A DNA stretch of 64,000 nt from Undaria pinnatifida (GCA_012845835.1 JABAKD010000011.1:10230381-10294380), one strand, 5' to 3'. Positions 22,127 to 37,100 are shown, counted from the stretch's first letter. Made by a program: numbers and translations. The notes: generated by a model not told the origin, from the letters alone.

Positions 22127-25100
22127 CTAACGAACTGGAACCGCTCGTAAGCGCTGCCGCAGGCACTACCGCTGGTCAGGATTACCGTCGGTGTTAATTG
22201 CTCCCGTACAAACCGAAGGGTTGATTTCCCTCGAGGCAGCACATAACGTCGTTGTATGCCTGTGAACATCACATGGAAGTGTTTTCACAACACGGACGAG
22301 GGGACGGACAATACACGAGAAATCGAGACACAAGTAGAAGAGAAGCACGAGTGTATGTGTATGATCACGGGCATCGTCTCGTAAACACCAACCTCAACGT
22401 TCGATCGTGTCACCGTCGGATAGCGAACACGATCCTGCCATAACGATCGAACGATAGGTTTCCCTCGAGAAGGAATAACACGTCGTCGCGTGCCTGTATA
22501 CCAGGTACATCATATTACACCCGTACGTTATGAACACAGTCGAGGACACAGACAACACATAGGAAAGAGAAACACGGATAGGAGAGCAGTAGAAACATAT
22601 TGAATGCAGTATACATATTCCCCTAATACCACCAATACGAAGGTAAAACCTAACATGTGGGCGACGATAGAGGTGGTATTTTGGGGCTAAACTGTTTTCC
22701 GATGCCGCTTGCAACTTGGCGCTTACCTTTGGCGGGAGTTGCCTTCTCCACCGCACCAGGGCGGCCTCGGCGCTCTCTCGGCTTGAGATCCTCTCCTCGA
22801 GCAGCCTCACCGCTTGCTTCACGTCCGTCTCGATTGCCAGAAGCTGTCCATGGCATGCCATACCATGCCATGCCATGCCATGCCATGCCATGCCATTGCG
22901 ATGTCATGCCATTGCCGCGCGGGATACACACGCCAGGCGATGAGCGAGGGGGTGGGTTGTTCATTTCGTCAGATAGGCGATGAGGCGGGGATCCGCGGGA
23001 GGGGAGGGGGTAATTAGACCATGCATAGCCATAGTCTTCAGGACAAAAGACCCTCGCATTTCTGCGATGACGGGATGGAGAACGTCTGGTTTTCGTCGAC
23101 CAGGCAGGCATTTTTTGCACCAAAGCGCGAAGGGCCGAGAGGTGTTCGGCGAGTTATATAAAGGGTGAGCTGCATCCTACTAAGAACCACTCGTGTGAGG
23201 CAGACTTCCACATGTTGTGCGTACTTTCTTGTATACGGATGACAGCTTCAAAATGACTTTATTCATTTCCCGGTGTGGCCACCTCCAGACACAGCAGCAG
23301 GCATACTGTGTGACTGTCTCATGGGTTCCCGACCATATATACGCACTACCTGGTACGTGACACGATGACATGTCGCATAGGGGGAGAAACCAACAACCAA
23401 ATATGTCTACGGATGTTAACCCTTCCATCATTCCGAGGGAATGGAATGACGGAAAATTACACCGGCAAACACAGCATCTATTATGATCTAGCTGATCTAA
23501 ATCATGATCTGTCGTGATGTTTTCTTCATTTCTCTCTCACCTCCGCCTCTCGCTTCGCCACCCAGGCGGCGTGTAATCGCAGCGACTGGCTCCCTTCGCT
23601 TGAACGACCTCGTGACCTGTTTACGACACCACGTTGTTTTCAGAGGGAGGACATGACAGAGTTAGTCGCGCCACCGTGCGCGGGTCGAATACCTGGTGCG
23701 GTGATGGAGGTGATGGAGGTGATGCAGGTGATGGAGGTGATGGAGGTGATGGAGGTGGATGGAGGTGGATGGAGGTGATGGAGGTAATGAAGGTAATGAT
23801 GGCGATGGAGGACACATGTGCTACGGTAGAGGTTCATCTGATTCTTCTCAACGCCCTTCATGGGTTAAGCCCGACCCGTGACACCCGGCCCGCGGGTCGG
23901 GTTTTAGGAGGAACTGTATTCCAAAAACTTGCGGATCGAGTCGGGTCGGACCAGAAGATGTTAGGACTCTCACGGGTCCAGTGGGTCGGTCGGGTGAGGA
24001 GGTTTTGATGTATTACGGGTCGGGCCGGGTCACTCCGCTGACCCGATCTGGGTCACCCTGACCCGATCTGGGTCACCCTGACCCGACCCGGGTCGCCCTG
24101 ACCCGATCCGGGTCACCCTGACCCGACCCGGGTCGCCCTGAGCCGATCCGGGTCACCCTTACCCGATTCGGGTCACCCTTACCCGATCCGGGTCACCCTG
24201 ACCCGACCCGACCCGACCGTTGAGAATGGACCCGACCCGTGAAACAGCCTGGATTTTTCTGAGGCTCCTGACTTGAGGATCTGTAGTGTATGTAAGATCT
24301 GTAGTGTAGTGTAGTGTAGTGTAGTGTAGTGTAGTGTAGTGTATGTAAGACGCATGCTACGGTAGAGGCGCACACCATTTTTTTTTTTATAACACTACTC
24401 CTCACTGGAGGAAGTTCTGCACCTCACCCAAAAAATCATATTTTCCGGGATTAAAAAAAAAGCGCTACCACGTATGATACCCCCGACGAACAACCTTATG
24501 GCCTACAGTAGCCGTGTATCACAGTAAAACGAAAAACATTGCTATTCTTAAACAAGGACGATTTTCCCGGCGATTTTCGGGTTAAGGAACACTGTCATTC
24601 AGAAACCGTTTCAAGCCAAAAAGTGATATACCTCCATCGTGGCTCGCGCATCATACCCTACCCAAGCACAAAAACACGCCAAAAAACGTGAAAATGCACC
24701 CCGATGGATAAATAATCCCACATGGCCTACGTATAAAAACGAAAAATATTGGGAAAAAAAATAGTTAGCTAACCGTTTTAGCACCGCACTCCCGACACGG
24801 GGACAATACACTTGGATTTAGACTCTAGGGTAATTTTTTTAGGAGTTGGAAGTGGGTTAAGGGATCCCGCAATCCAGAATACATTTTTTTTTGCCAAAAT
24901 AGGCTGCCTCTATCGCGGCGAGGCGCCCCAGGACTGTTTCCCCAAAAATACGTCTAGAAAGCGCGACAGCAGCAGCGAGCACGAGAGAGCGACAGAGGAA
25001 GGGGGGGGGGGTGTACTTGGTTTGTGCATGGCCGGTTTCGTATGACCATAAACGGGGGGGAGCGGGAGTAAGTGGCGAGCCTGCTTACGATTCATGAACC

Positions 25101-28100
25101 CCTCTTCATACTTGAATATCATTGATAATAGCGAACAGAGAGCAAGAACAAGAAAATCCAAAAAAAGTCGCGCGTGTAAGTTAGTTTTCGCGTCCTCTCT
25201 CACTTTTCCCACTGAAGCCTCTTCCGCGCAAGCGCCAGCTTGGCATCCTCCCCGCAAGACGTCCCCGTGCTCCCGTACTTTCTCTCGTGTATGCCCCGCG
25301 GCTGCTGCTTCCACTCCCACTGCTTCTGTTGTTGCCCCTGCTGCCGCTGCTGCTGCTGCTGCTGCTTCTGCTCCTGCTGCCCCTGCTGCTGCTTCTGCTC
25401 TTGCGGCGATGAGGTGCTCGATTCATTGTGCATCAACGCCCCCTGAATCTCCTCCTCGCCCGCCACAATACGCTGGAGCGGAGGCCACCCGCGATGCCGG
25501 AGCGGCGCAATAGCCGTCAAGTTTTCATTCTCGATAAACCTAGCGCTAACAACGCGGCGTTCTTCGTTAAGGAGGGATGCTGCCGGCGCCGCCTCCCCCT
25601 CACCGTTGTCCACCCAGCCCGCCAGCACGCGCGCGGCCAGGGCGGCGGTTTCTCCGTCCCCATCCGAAAAGGACGACCCCCCCCGCCATCCTCCTCCTGC
25701 GCTGCCAGCGTCGGACTGGTCCGTCTCGTCCTCGAACGACCGCTGAGCGGCCGTCTGGAGTAGGAGCCGGGTCCCCTCGGGAGACGACGATCTCCTACTC
25801 GCTTTCTCCTTTGGTGCGTCTTTTCGCACCGTGACTACTATGGTCGTGCCCTCCCCCTCCTTCTCCACACCGTTACCACCACCACCACCACCCCCACCGC
25901 CTCCCCCACTCCCCCCACCACCACTACGACCACCCCCAACGTCATCACCATCGCCGGGAGATGAACCTCGCCCGTCCTTCTTCCCCTTCTCGAGCCCACT
26001 CAGGCTGTACTTCCGGGAGCCTTCTACCTTTAGCAGCAGCACCTTGTCCAGCCTTACTGGGGGACCTCTGGCTTGCGCCAACCTAGGCGACGTCGCCGCC
26101 AACGGCGGCACCATCCGCGGCGTCTGATTCTCTCGTTCCGATCCCTGACCTAAACTTTTCCTTGCCACGCTAGCGCTGCCTCCGGCACAGTGGCTTTCCG
26201 CGTCTTCCTCGCTTCGCCGTCCTGATCGAGTAGCAAGAGCCGCGCTAGACTCGCCGTAGCTGGGCGGAACGGTTGCCCGACGCCATCCTTGCGCCGGCCC
26301 CACCACCGCCGCCGCCGCGCCCGATGCCTCTGCCACCTCTGCTTCGTCAGCACCAGCAACACCTGCACCCGCACCAGCAGCAGCAGCACCACCACTAGCA
26401 GCAGAAGCCGGCTGTTGTTGCTGTTGCTGCTGCAGCTGCTGCCGGAGGGGCTGCCTCAGATCGTCCAAAATCGCAGGACTCTGCAAAATCTTGGAGCTCG
26501 ACCACAGACGCACGTCCGGCGGGTCCTTCAGGACCACCACCGGCGCCGGCGGGCCGTCTCTTGCCTTGCGCGCGTGCCTCTCGTTCAGCCTCTCCTTCTT
26601 CGCCGACACCGCCGCCCTCGGGCAGGAACGGAGCGGGGAAGGATTATTGCTCGACAGCGGGGTCGTGTAACCTCCTCTCCCTGGGGTCATGTACCCCCCG
26701 TGGCTTGGTGTGCCGTACCCGGCACGACCCGGGGTAGCACGCCCGACGCGGGCGGGGGTAGAATACTCACCGTGGCCGGGGGTGGTCTGCCTGTTGCGCG
26801 CGGGCGTAGCGTACCCACTGTGGCTGGGCGTATGACGAGCGGGGGTGGGGTGCCCGCTACGAGCAGGCGTTGGGTGCCCATTTCGCGCGGGGGTGGGGAA
26901 TCCGTGCTGACCGGGCACGAGCAGGCCGCTGCTGTTGCTGTTGCGGGTGGTCTGAGGACCCGTTAGCGGCAAACTCCAAGAAGTGGCCCGCGACAGTGCT
27001 CTGGCGGACTCGAGCGACGGTGGCCTGGTCCTTCTGTCCCCCCCCCTTCTACTGCTCATGCTGCTGCTCGGGGTGCTATTATTTATCGATTCCTCCTGGT
27101 CTGACGAGAGATAAAACCTTCTGTCTTCTTCTTCCTCCTCTTCTTCCTCGTCTTCGTCGTCGTCGTTGGTTTTCGTCATCCATCTATCGTCGTTGTTGTT
27201 GGCGTTTTCGTCATCGTCACCATAGGCGCCAACCCAGCCCCGCGGCATTGACAGCAAGGACGGCATACTCGCCGCATCGTCGTCCCCCCAGCCACCGCCA
27301 CCGCGACCCCTGCTGCCGGTAGCTCCACCAGTCCCATCAGCGCCGTCAACACTGACGCCCCGCTTGCTCATAGCTTCTCTCGCGTCGTCGCTCACCACAG
27401 GATCCGTCTCCGGCGTCGCGGACTGCTCCGCCAAGCCTACAAGAGCTAGTATAACTTCGTCGCTGGGGACCCCCCCCTCTCCTACATCCAACCTCCCCTT
27501 CTCCTCTTCCCCCTCTACATCTAGCCCCTCTTTCGCTCCCCTCCACGTATCTCCCCCTTCCCTCTCCCCCTCCTCTCCCCCCTCCGCATCCGCCTCCCCC
27601 CCTCTCTCCGCCTTCCTCTCTCCCCCCCCCTTCCCCTCCGCGTCAATCGCATCGACCTCTTCCCAGTCGGTGCGCGTGTGTCGGCGGACGGGGCTAGCGG
27701 CGTTCGGGTGCGTGTGGGTGAGTACGACGGAAACCTGTGCCGCCAGGAGGCGTTTCGCTAGAGGGCCCGGGGGTAAGTCGTTCTGTGTGAAGGTGAACAC
27801 CTCTCGACCGCCTGAAAGTAGCGGTAGGTAACGGTGGTAAGGTGACAGCGTTGAGCGACGAGAACAGGGGAGTGCAAAAGAAAGGGGAAAATGACGCTGT
27901 TATATCGATGATGTTTTCGTTAGTGTCGGGACTAATCGAAGGTGGTGGGAAAAAGGTCTCACCATGCTACTAGAGAGAGTAGTACAAAATATATCAATAC
28001 TGGAACATAATAAGTGGTCGCAGAAGCAGTGTACATCTGGAACAAAAAAGAAAAAAAGAAAAAACTATTCTGCCTTGAGATCGAACAATTCATTCCACCC

Positions 28101-31100
28101 CCTCCACTCTCTCTCACCGGCTTCGCCCAAGAACGTGGTGTTGCACCACACGTCGAGCACGTTCTTGCCTAGGCCGAACAGCCCGGTAGACGCCGAAACC
28201 ACCACCTGTTTGGGGTGGTGCACACCGGTTAACAAAAGAAAATAATTGAATGGTCGGCGTTAAAGCTCTCATTCATGTTGCCTGCACATCAAGTAGTGAG
28301 TTTCGGACTGAATGAAGCCTTGGGTTTTTCAGAATTTGGATTAAGACAGTGGGAATTTTGCGGCAGTTCTCATTCCCACCCCCAGGGGCACAAGCAAGAC
28401 TCGGGATTTTGTGGCGGCTTCTCATTCGCAGCCCTGCAGGTGCACAGTGGTCTCCCATGTACTACTGCGAAACATATCTATTGTGTTAACTCCAAGTTTG
28501 TTATTTACCTGAGAAACGCCGCAAAATTCCGATCATCTTGATGTTCAAAAATTGATAAATGATTCCTCAATCCGAAATTCGCTACTGTCGGATGTTAAAG
28601 ATATAACAACAACAACAACAACAACAACAACAGCAGCAGCATAGGCTTCCATGGAATATCATCGGGTGTTGCACTTTCATTTTCTCAAAACGAAAATAAT
28701 TTCCAACTCCAAAAAAGTATCCCACATTAGTATAATTCCAAGTGTTTTGTTCCCATGTTGGGAGTGCAGTATAGCAGGTTAAAATCAGCGTTTTGGGTTA
28801 TTTTCATTGTTCTCAAAACAATAATCAGCGTTTTGGGTCATTTTCATTTTTCTCAAAAGAAAAATCACAGCATTTTTGGACCATTTTCACTTTTCTCAAG
28901 AGAAAAGTCAGCGTTTTGGGTGCGCAGAGCTCCTCAAGTGAAGAAGAAGAAATCTCACAAAAGCAATCGGTGCACCTCTACCTCGTACCGTACGATAGCA
29001 AGTGTCGCAGGCAGCACCACCAAGTTCTAGGGCTATTCATTGGCTATCCATAGACTTCACGAATCGCAGTCAGTTGAGAGGCGGCGTGAAAGCCAATAGT
29101 CGGGCTTAGAATTTCTTAAAAAACACCACACGCAGCTATTTATACCACACGGCGAGTCACAAATGCGCCGGTGAGATGCTGAAGGCCGCAGAAGTCTGCA
29201 AATTATCACACGGAACTAACGGTATACTGTATATTGCAATACAGCTGCAATACCCAGTCAACTAAAAACTAGCCGCGGACTTACTATTGGAAAAAATATT
29301 AGCAATGTTAGCGTAGTCAGCCAAACCCGCAGCCCAGCGATATTGTCACTACTCGGTACACGAGAGTCATTCTACGGTGTAGCCCCTCCAACTTTTCTTT
29401 ATCGAAACCGCCGGTCTTGAAACCAGCTCCCCGACGCATCCCCTGAACACGATGCCCCTTGCCACCCCGACGTCATCGTTCGATAGTACTACTACTAGCA
29501 CTACTAGTCGTTCCTTTGCATACAAGAAAAAAGATGCAAGATTGTTTTTTTTTTTGCATAGCATCCTTTTCCTCGTGTCGAGCAGCCATCAACTAACCTT
29601 CGGTAACGAAAATCGCTGTTTTGGGGGACGGAGGCTAACGTAGAATCAGTCACGATTACTTTATCCCGATACACTCCATACTCCATTCGGACCTGGAAAG
29701 TTCCTTCGACGACAACACTTCGCGGCAGAGCAGCCGCGAATACGGAGGAGGACGCCTGCCCTTTCTTCTTGGCATCAACCGAAGGCATCCTCGCTCGGTG
29801 AACCAAGGCCTTCCCTCCCGGCGTCTGCTGGTACACCGCGCACGACGGATTGTGCTGGCCAGGGCAAACAAAAACAACAACGAAAGACGACCAATCACGT
29901 TAGCTGGCTGACTAATAGTTGACAAAGTGAGTTGGCTAGTGGCTTGGGTGACCGTAAATTCGTCGACTAGTTTTATTACCACTACATCCCGAAACATACG
30001 CAACATTTTATTTCTATACTAAGCTACAAAGGCTGCTTATATGTACGGATAGAGTGGTAGTCGCCTGGCAGGTTGGGATACACCTTGCACGACGGATGGT
30101 GCTGGCCAAGGCAAAAAAACAACACGGACGCAAAACGACGATCTAGCACCACCAAGTACTGTACAGGAGGCACCCTCATTTTTACAACCGGATTTGAGCC
30201 ACTCGCACGAACGAGTGACTCCGTACCTCATCGACAAAAAAGATAATTTAGGTCGTTGATTTTTGATGCAGCGTGGGCTTACCATTCCTCAGCGGATTCC
30301 GTCAAGAAAAAAAAATTCACAACAGTAGGAAAGCTTAAGATCACTCTTGAGGAGGAAAACAGCGAGTGACCCCGAACCACTGCAAAAAAAAAAAAAACGT
30401 GACTCTCCCTAGGCTACGGTAGCCTGGGTGGCACACATGTTGAACTGGCTTGAACCGGATTGGAAATGTACTGCACAGATCTTGCACGGCACACTATAAC
30501 GACACATGTTTTTCTCACATTAACTCGAAAAATCAAGTCCGTGGTCACAGGACAGGCTTCACTCACTCTAGAGTGGAAGGGTACCCCCGGGAACAAAACA
30601 CAAGCAAACCAAAAGTGGTATGTACACGCATATATCATAGCTGAAGCAATTCATGCCTCCGCTAAAAAGACATTTATAAAATGAAATCGGGAGTCAGTCT
30701 ACGTAATATAGATGTATGATTAGACCATATATTATCTAGATTATCTATATGAACTAAGATGTATGATTTAGACTATATATGATCTAGATTATCTATATGA
30801 ACTATATGAAGTATATGATCTATAGGATATATATGAACTATATAAACACTATAGGATCTACAGGATCTATATGATCCATAGTATTATAGGATCTACTAGA
30901 TCTATATGATCTATGTGATCTACAGGATCTATATGATCTACATGATACACATATTACCTATAGGATTTTTATGATCTATATGATCTACATGATCTATCTA
31001 ATCTATATATGATATTCATGGTATATATGATCTATATGATCTATACTATATTAGGATCTACTTGATCTATGGTATATATGTGATCTACAGGATCTATATG

Positions 31101-34100
31101 ATCTAGATCGTGGTCCGTCCTATGCCTGTATGAAAACGCTTGTTCGACCGGCACAACTGAATGCTTTACTCACGATAATCTGTTTCCATCTCATTTGCCT
31201 CGGCGGTATCTCAAGCTGCAGGGACACGTCGCGAATACTGGTGGCCAGCCGCGGCAGCGTCTTTAGGCTCGGGTTTCGCACCGGAGCTTTCCCCACCAAG
31301 TCTCGCAACCCCCAAACCTGAACAAACGCAGCGGATGCAACAATTGAACCACACGTGTCCGAATTGGAACAGGGGTAAGTAAGTGTCAAGAGTTGAAGGC
31401 TGCCTAGAGGGCGTGCCACGATAAAGGACCTGTAGAACTGTTTGGCGCTTTCGTTTCCGAATCACGGGGCTCCTTGTCGCAAAAATGGTGGTGATTTTAC
31501 ATACTGGTGTTATTCTTGTTTTGCAATATAATATATGACTGTTTTGTATCCCTAGGCGATGGGTTTGGTCATCATCATCATCATCATGTCGTTGCACTAC
31601 TGTTAGTGAACTCGAAATCAGTTGCGGGCGAAGTACAGATCTCCTCAAGCCAACAACCTTGCAGGGAAAAAATGGTGGACCTCTGCTTGAGCATGAGTCC
31701 TAGGCGCAATACGCAAGAGTATCGCTATCCCTGAACCTGATCGATCACGGAGCCAAGACAAGCCAACCACAAAAAAGAAACGTTCTAAGAAAGAGAGCTC
31801 AGCGCTAACGATCGAAGACAGCCAACACGTGATACTGATACTGTATATCAACTCTCGTGCTACCTCCACACATGCCGATACTGTATACCAAGTATCCGGA
31901 GGGGTAAGCGTTGAAGAGGTGGACGCAGCCAGGACGCGAACGTCGTCAATCGTTAGAGGCGTACACAATAATAGGCAAGAGTAAACCTTTCGTGTAGACG
32001 TATGTAATGGTATCCATAGTGATGTACACAAAGGGGGTGGTCACGCTATCATGCGCGTGCACGGGTTCACCCATGACTGGAAGCCAAGCTCGAAGCTGCA
32101 ACCCCGTCCCCCCGATATTCTTGCTCTTGCTCTATTAATAGTAGAGTAAGAGATTGATTCCAGCATGACGTAATGCTAGCGTGTTTGAACTATGGCTCCC
32201 GTTGGTCTGAAAATAGACTACTCTTACGAGATCACACTTATACCAACCAAGCAGCGATGAACACCTTCGCATAATATTATCAAGGTGACCCTCGTTCCCC
32301 CCTCCCTCCCCCCCCCCTCCTCTCCTCGCCCCTCCGTCTCCCCCCCCCATCTCCCTCTCTCGCCCCCTCCCCGTTTATCCTCCTTCCCCTTTCCCTCCTA
32401 TCTCTCTTCCCCTGTATCCCCCGTTCCATCTCCCCCCCCCCCCCCCCCCGCCCTGCCCAAGCCATACCAAATCACCGAGCGTATCTCACCTCCCTGATGA
32501 GTCTTTCGTACAAGAACACCCAGGCTCGGTGGTTAACCCCCGTCCGCCCCCGCACATCCGTCGCTTGCGTCTAAAATAAAAACAAAAACAACAAATCGGC
32601 GAGTGGCGGCAAGAGAGATATTGGAAAGACTGAGATTGAGAGTTGAGATTGAGATTGAGAGTAAATTGACATTAAGATTGAGAGTGAGATTGAGAGTGAG
32701 AATGAGAGCGAGATTGAGATTGAGATTGAAGCTGAGATTGCGATTGAGATTGGGATTAGGATTGGGATTGGGGTTGGGAGTGAGTGAGACCACGGCAGAA
32801 CGAAACGGTCAAGAGAACAGGTATGTCCGCTTTTCGCCTTGATATATTTTTTTATTTCCATAAATTTGTTCCGGGATCGGTGTTCGATGTGAAGCCAATA
32901 TTGTATTCAGGCTGGACCAACAGTATCCACGATAGGCCTTTGCACTGAGACTTTGTTACTTTCCCAACCGCAAAAATATGACCACCAATCTTCCCAGGGA
33001 TAGAGATGACGCAAGGAGGTCGCGACCATGGGGAGGAACGCATTGCGTGTTGTCTGGAAACCCTAAGCGTTTACTCGGTGGTAAACGAGGGCGACTTGAA
33101 CTTAGTAACACGCTCCGCCGCCCTATCTCATCCCATCACATCCCACCCCCGTCCCGATAGATCCCACATCATCCTATTCTATCCCATCCCGACCTATCCC
33201 AGCCAAGCCCACCCTATCCCATCCCAGTCCGGCCCTCCCCATCCTTTCCCATACCATACCATCCCACACCATCTCACACCATCCCATCCCAGCCCTTCGC
33301 ATTCCAACCCATTATATCCCGATCCATCTCATCTCATTCCATCCCATGTTTTCACCTCATCGGCGCTAGCCACGGCCATCCCACCCCCTCTCCTCCCCTC
33401 CCCCCCCCTCCCCTCCCCCCCCCCCTCCCCCCCCTCGCGGCTCATGTCTCCTCCCCTCGCCCCTTGCCTCCCCTCCCCTCTCTCCCATCACCTCTTTTTT
33501 CACCTCATCGTAGCTAGACAAAGCCATCTCCGCTGTCTCTCCCATCCTAACCATGAGGCAAGCCGCCATAATACTCGCCCTCCCCTTCTCCTTCTTGCAG
33601 TGAAGGGACACGACGTTCTCCTCGTGAGCGTCAAGCCAAGCCTTCGCGTTCTCGCAAAAGTCAACCACGGACTCTAGGGGTGGGCAGGTGTCATCTGTGA
33701 AGGGGTAGCTGGGAAACAGTACCGCAACAAGACAACACAAGACAAGATACGACATGACAGGTTAGAACAAGACAAGACAAGGCAAGACGAGACAAGACAA
33801 GACAAGACAAGACAAGACAAGACAAGACAAGACAAGACCAGACAAGACAAGGCAAGACGAGACAAGACCGAGACAAAAAAGACAAGACAAGACAAGACAA
33901 GACAAGACAAGACAAGACAAGACACGACAAGACAAGACAAGACACGACACGACACGGCGACAGGGCTGCGTCGGGAGATGTGAGTAGACTCTTGTTGCAA
34001 TGGCCAGAGATGGTTTGTCTCGGCAATTTGCATATCGTGTATTGGAAACGACGGCTATGCCGCAAGCTACGGCATATAGAGGTGCACCATATTTTCTTTG

Positions 34101-37100
34101 TATAGCCTATATATACACCCACCAAACTGACTTGTTAATAGCGTAGAGCTGAACGTGCAACCCGATGAACGATGTCATGCCCTAGCTAACTACTAACTAA
34201 CTACTAGCTACTACTGGCTAATTAGTATGGACGCGTGCTACGATAGAGGTGCACCACTTTTTTTCTAATACTACCCTTCAATTTGGGAGCTTAAGACATG
34301 CCCTTCTTAACCCAAAAACCGATTTGGAGAAACACGAAACTGCTACGTACACCGAATGAAACATCCCATGGCCCAGGTACGCGACGAGAATCAAGCCCAA
34401 AACAAAATTTCGATTATTTTCCGACGATTTCGGGTTAAGGAGCCCAGTCATTCTCAGAAAACGTACGTATTGCGGACGAAAATTGTCACCTCGGTCGTAG
34501 CACACGCCCTGGGCTAGGTACACAAAAAAAAATGTATATGTTGCAAAACAAGAATGGTCAACATTCCGATCTTTTTTGGACTAAAGGAGAGAGCTCCTTA
34601 CTCCACAACGATATTGTCCCCACCATAAATGCCACCTCACTACGTACCGTATTATTATAAAAATAAAATATACACTCCACCGTATCATGTGTTGCATGTA
34701 ATAGTCATCTCATATCGCAAAACATTTTTGCCACAAAATGCTATTTAATACGGCCATCTTACAGCACGCGTCCCAGGCAGGCGAGAATACGGCGGTTCTT
34801 GCCTGCAAGGGCATACCAAAGCTTTCAGGTGTCTTACGTCCGCAATTTCTATCAGGAAAGAAAAATAGGACAGACGGATACAGGGTCGGTTTGGCGGGCT
34901 CAGGTTCGCGGGCGGGATGAGGTCTGGGCGGGATGAGGTCTGGGAGGGATCAGGTGTGCCGAGCGGGAGCAGGGTGGAAATATTCGAGTGTGTTGACCAA
35001 TGAAACATGGCGAAACGTCAGTATTTGACCAATCATTGGCTTCTGCTGTCGAATATGTGATAAGCTCCACTACTACTTCTGTTATACGATGTTGTATAAT
35101 ATAACATATACATACAAGTACCAGGTAACTATATATCAAGTGGGCATGCCAGTGCTTCGTACATATTATTTCGTATTTCTCTCTTCCAATGTATTTCTGT
35201 TGCTGACGTATGTATGTTGTGCCTGTCGTACCCAGTACTAGGGCATGACATTGCGTTGTCGAATGCATTACGATGCATTATCTCTGTGTCGTGGCTTGTG
35301 ACCACAGAGCTGATCTTTTTAGGGTGAAGAATCAGTACGGACACTGGGTGTGCTGGATGTCGACGAGTAGAAGAACGGTTTAATGTGAAGAACACACACA
35401 CACATATCCGCCGTAGTATTCAATAGTGTGAGTGAGTACTACAAAGTCGAATGCCAGTATACGGTACTTTTCCTCCGACCTGCAGACGGTATTACCAAGT
35501 CGCCGCCGGAGCGCCGGAGCAACATACACTTGAGCATATATATTATTTAATAGAGTGTTTGCGAAAGTACGTTTTTAGAAATTTACTTCTTCAGAAATTG
35601 TCCCGAAGGCAATATTTGCGGTAAATTTTTGAAAAAAAGGCAAAAATGTACTTTGTCGAAGGTAGGTTTTGATCAAAAGTTACGGTAAATTTTGTCTCTC
35701 TGTTTCATTGGCCTACAACACACCGAGCATTTGTCCGAGGCAGAACGCCTCTGCAAGGGTCTATAGCGCCCTAAGCAGGACCAGTTTGAAGCACCCCACG
35801 GCTGTTGTCACGACACAACACAAGCTACTAATACGAACGCACGGAGGATTGAGAGGGTAGTACCCTGAGCACGACGCGCAGGCGTAACATCAGAGATATG
35901 CAGCAGGCCGGTGATGAACCGTCTGTTGCTGCCCTCTGCGTCCGTGACCAAGGGTTCAGCGCTTGCTGCAAGCTGTGGTGAACTTCTCGCAGCTGGCGGA
36001 GTCGAACGCACGCACGCGGAGAGGAGCCTCAACGCAGAGAGCGACACCACGCGCCTTGATTGCGGCTATCGTGTGCCGCATCTGGCAAGATAGGACTCGT
36101 ATCGGTCCATCTGTGCGACAGCAGCCACCGCGCTTCTCCAACATCACCGCGACTGAAGCGTGGTATGACTTTTGGTTTAGGGCAGAGGAGCGGAAACTCC
36201 TCTGCCCTAAACCGCTGCGTTCACTGCGGATTCTTCGCAGGGTGGTGCTTCGCAATAACAGGTCCACGTTCCATGGGGAAACTGCGCTTCGCCTTCCCTT
36301 CCGTCGCATGAGGAAGGCGTTGCTCTGCTTGTAGCACGTGTAATGAGGTAGTCCCTGCTCACAAGGAGTTTTTTACGCGCGAGACAGACCGCCATACCTC
36401 TGATTTGTAGTCTGTTGGGTGCTTGCATGTACCGTGTTCCAGGTACTGCTGCACCTGAAACGAGAGGCTCGAGACTGGAGTACGTACAACGAGTACTCGT
36501 ATATCGTATAATACTACGAGTACTCGTACTGCTGCTGCTGCTGTACTCGTACGTATATTACAATCGCGCACATCCCCGTTTCCCTACTAAATTTCGGAGG
36601 CGTCGCCTGCAGGATTTTGTTTACCGCTAGCGCAAACACACCAAAAACTCGGTGGGAAGGCAATTCACTTTTTTTAGCGGAAGGCAAGTAAATTTTTAGA
36701 AACGTATTTTCGCAAACACTCTAATACTCCGGTATATACCTGGAATATATAATCAAAACTGAAAAATACACTACAGCTGTGAGATCGACCAAGAATGGTT
36801 TTTTGATCAAAACTCAGCTTCGCAAGCTGCGTGTGATACTTCGATCGCGCGTATTACGGGGTGTGTATACCCTCGTGCAGGATACAGGTCGGTAACTCCC
36901 CTGCTAATGCCAGGGTCAAGAGGACTAGCACGTTCAGCACGGTCCTGCGCACGGAAACTGTATAACCCGCGTGAGGGGCACAAAACCAGACATCTTCTGT
37001 AGAATGCAGTATGCATGAAACAATAACAGGTAAGGTTTGTTATAGTGTGAGTTAGATTTTGCAGTGGGCTTGAGTCTACCGGGTTTGTACTCAAGTTCTT

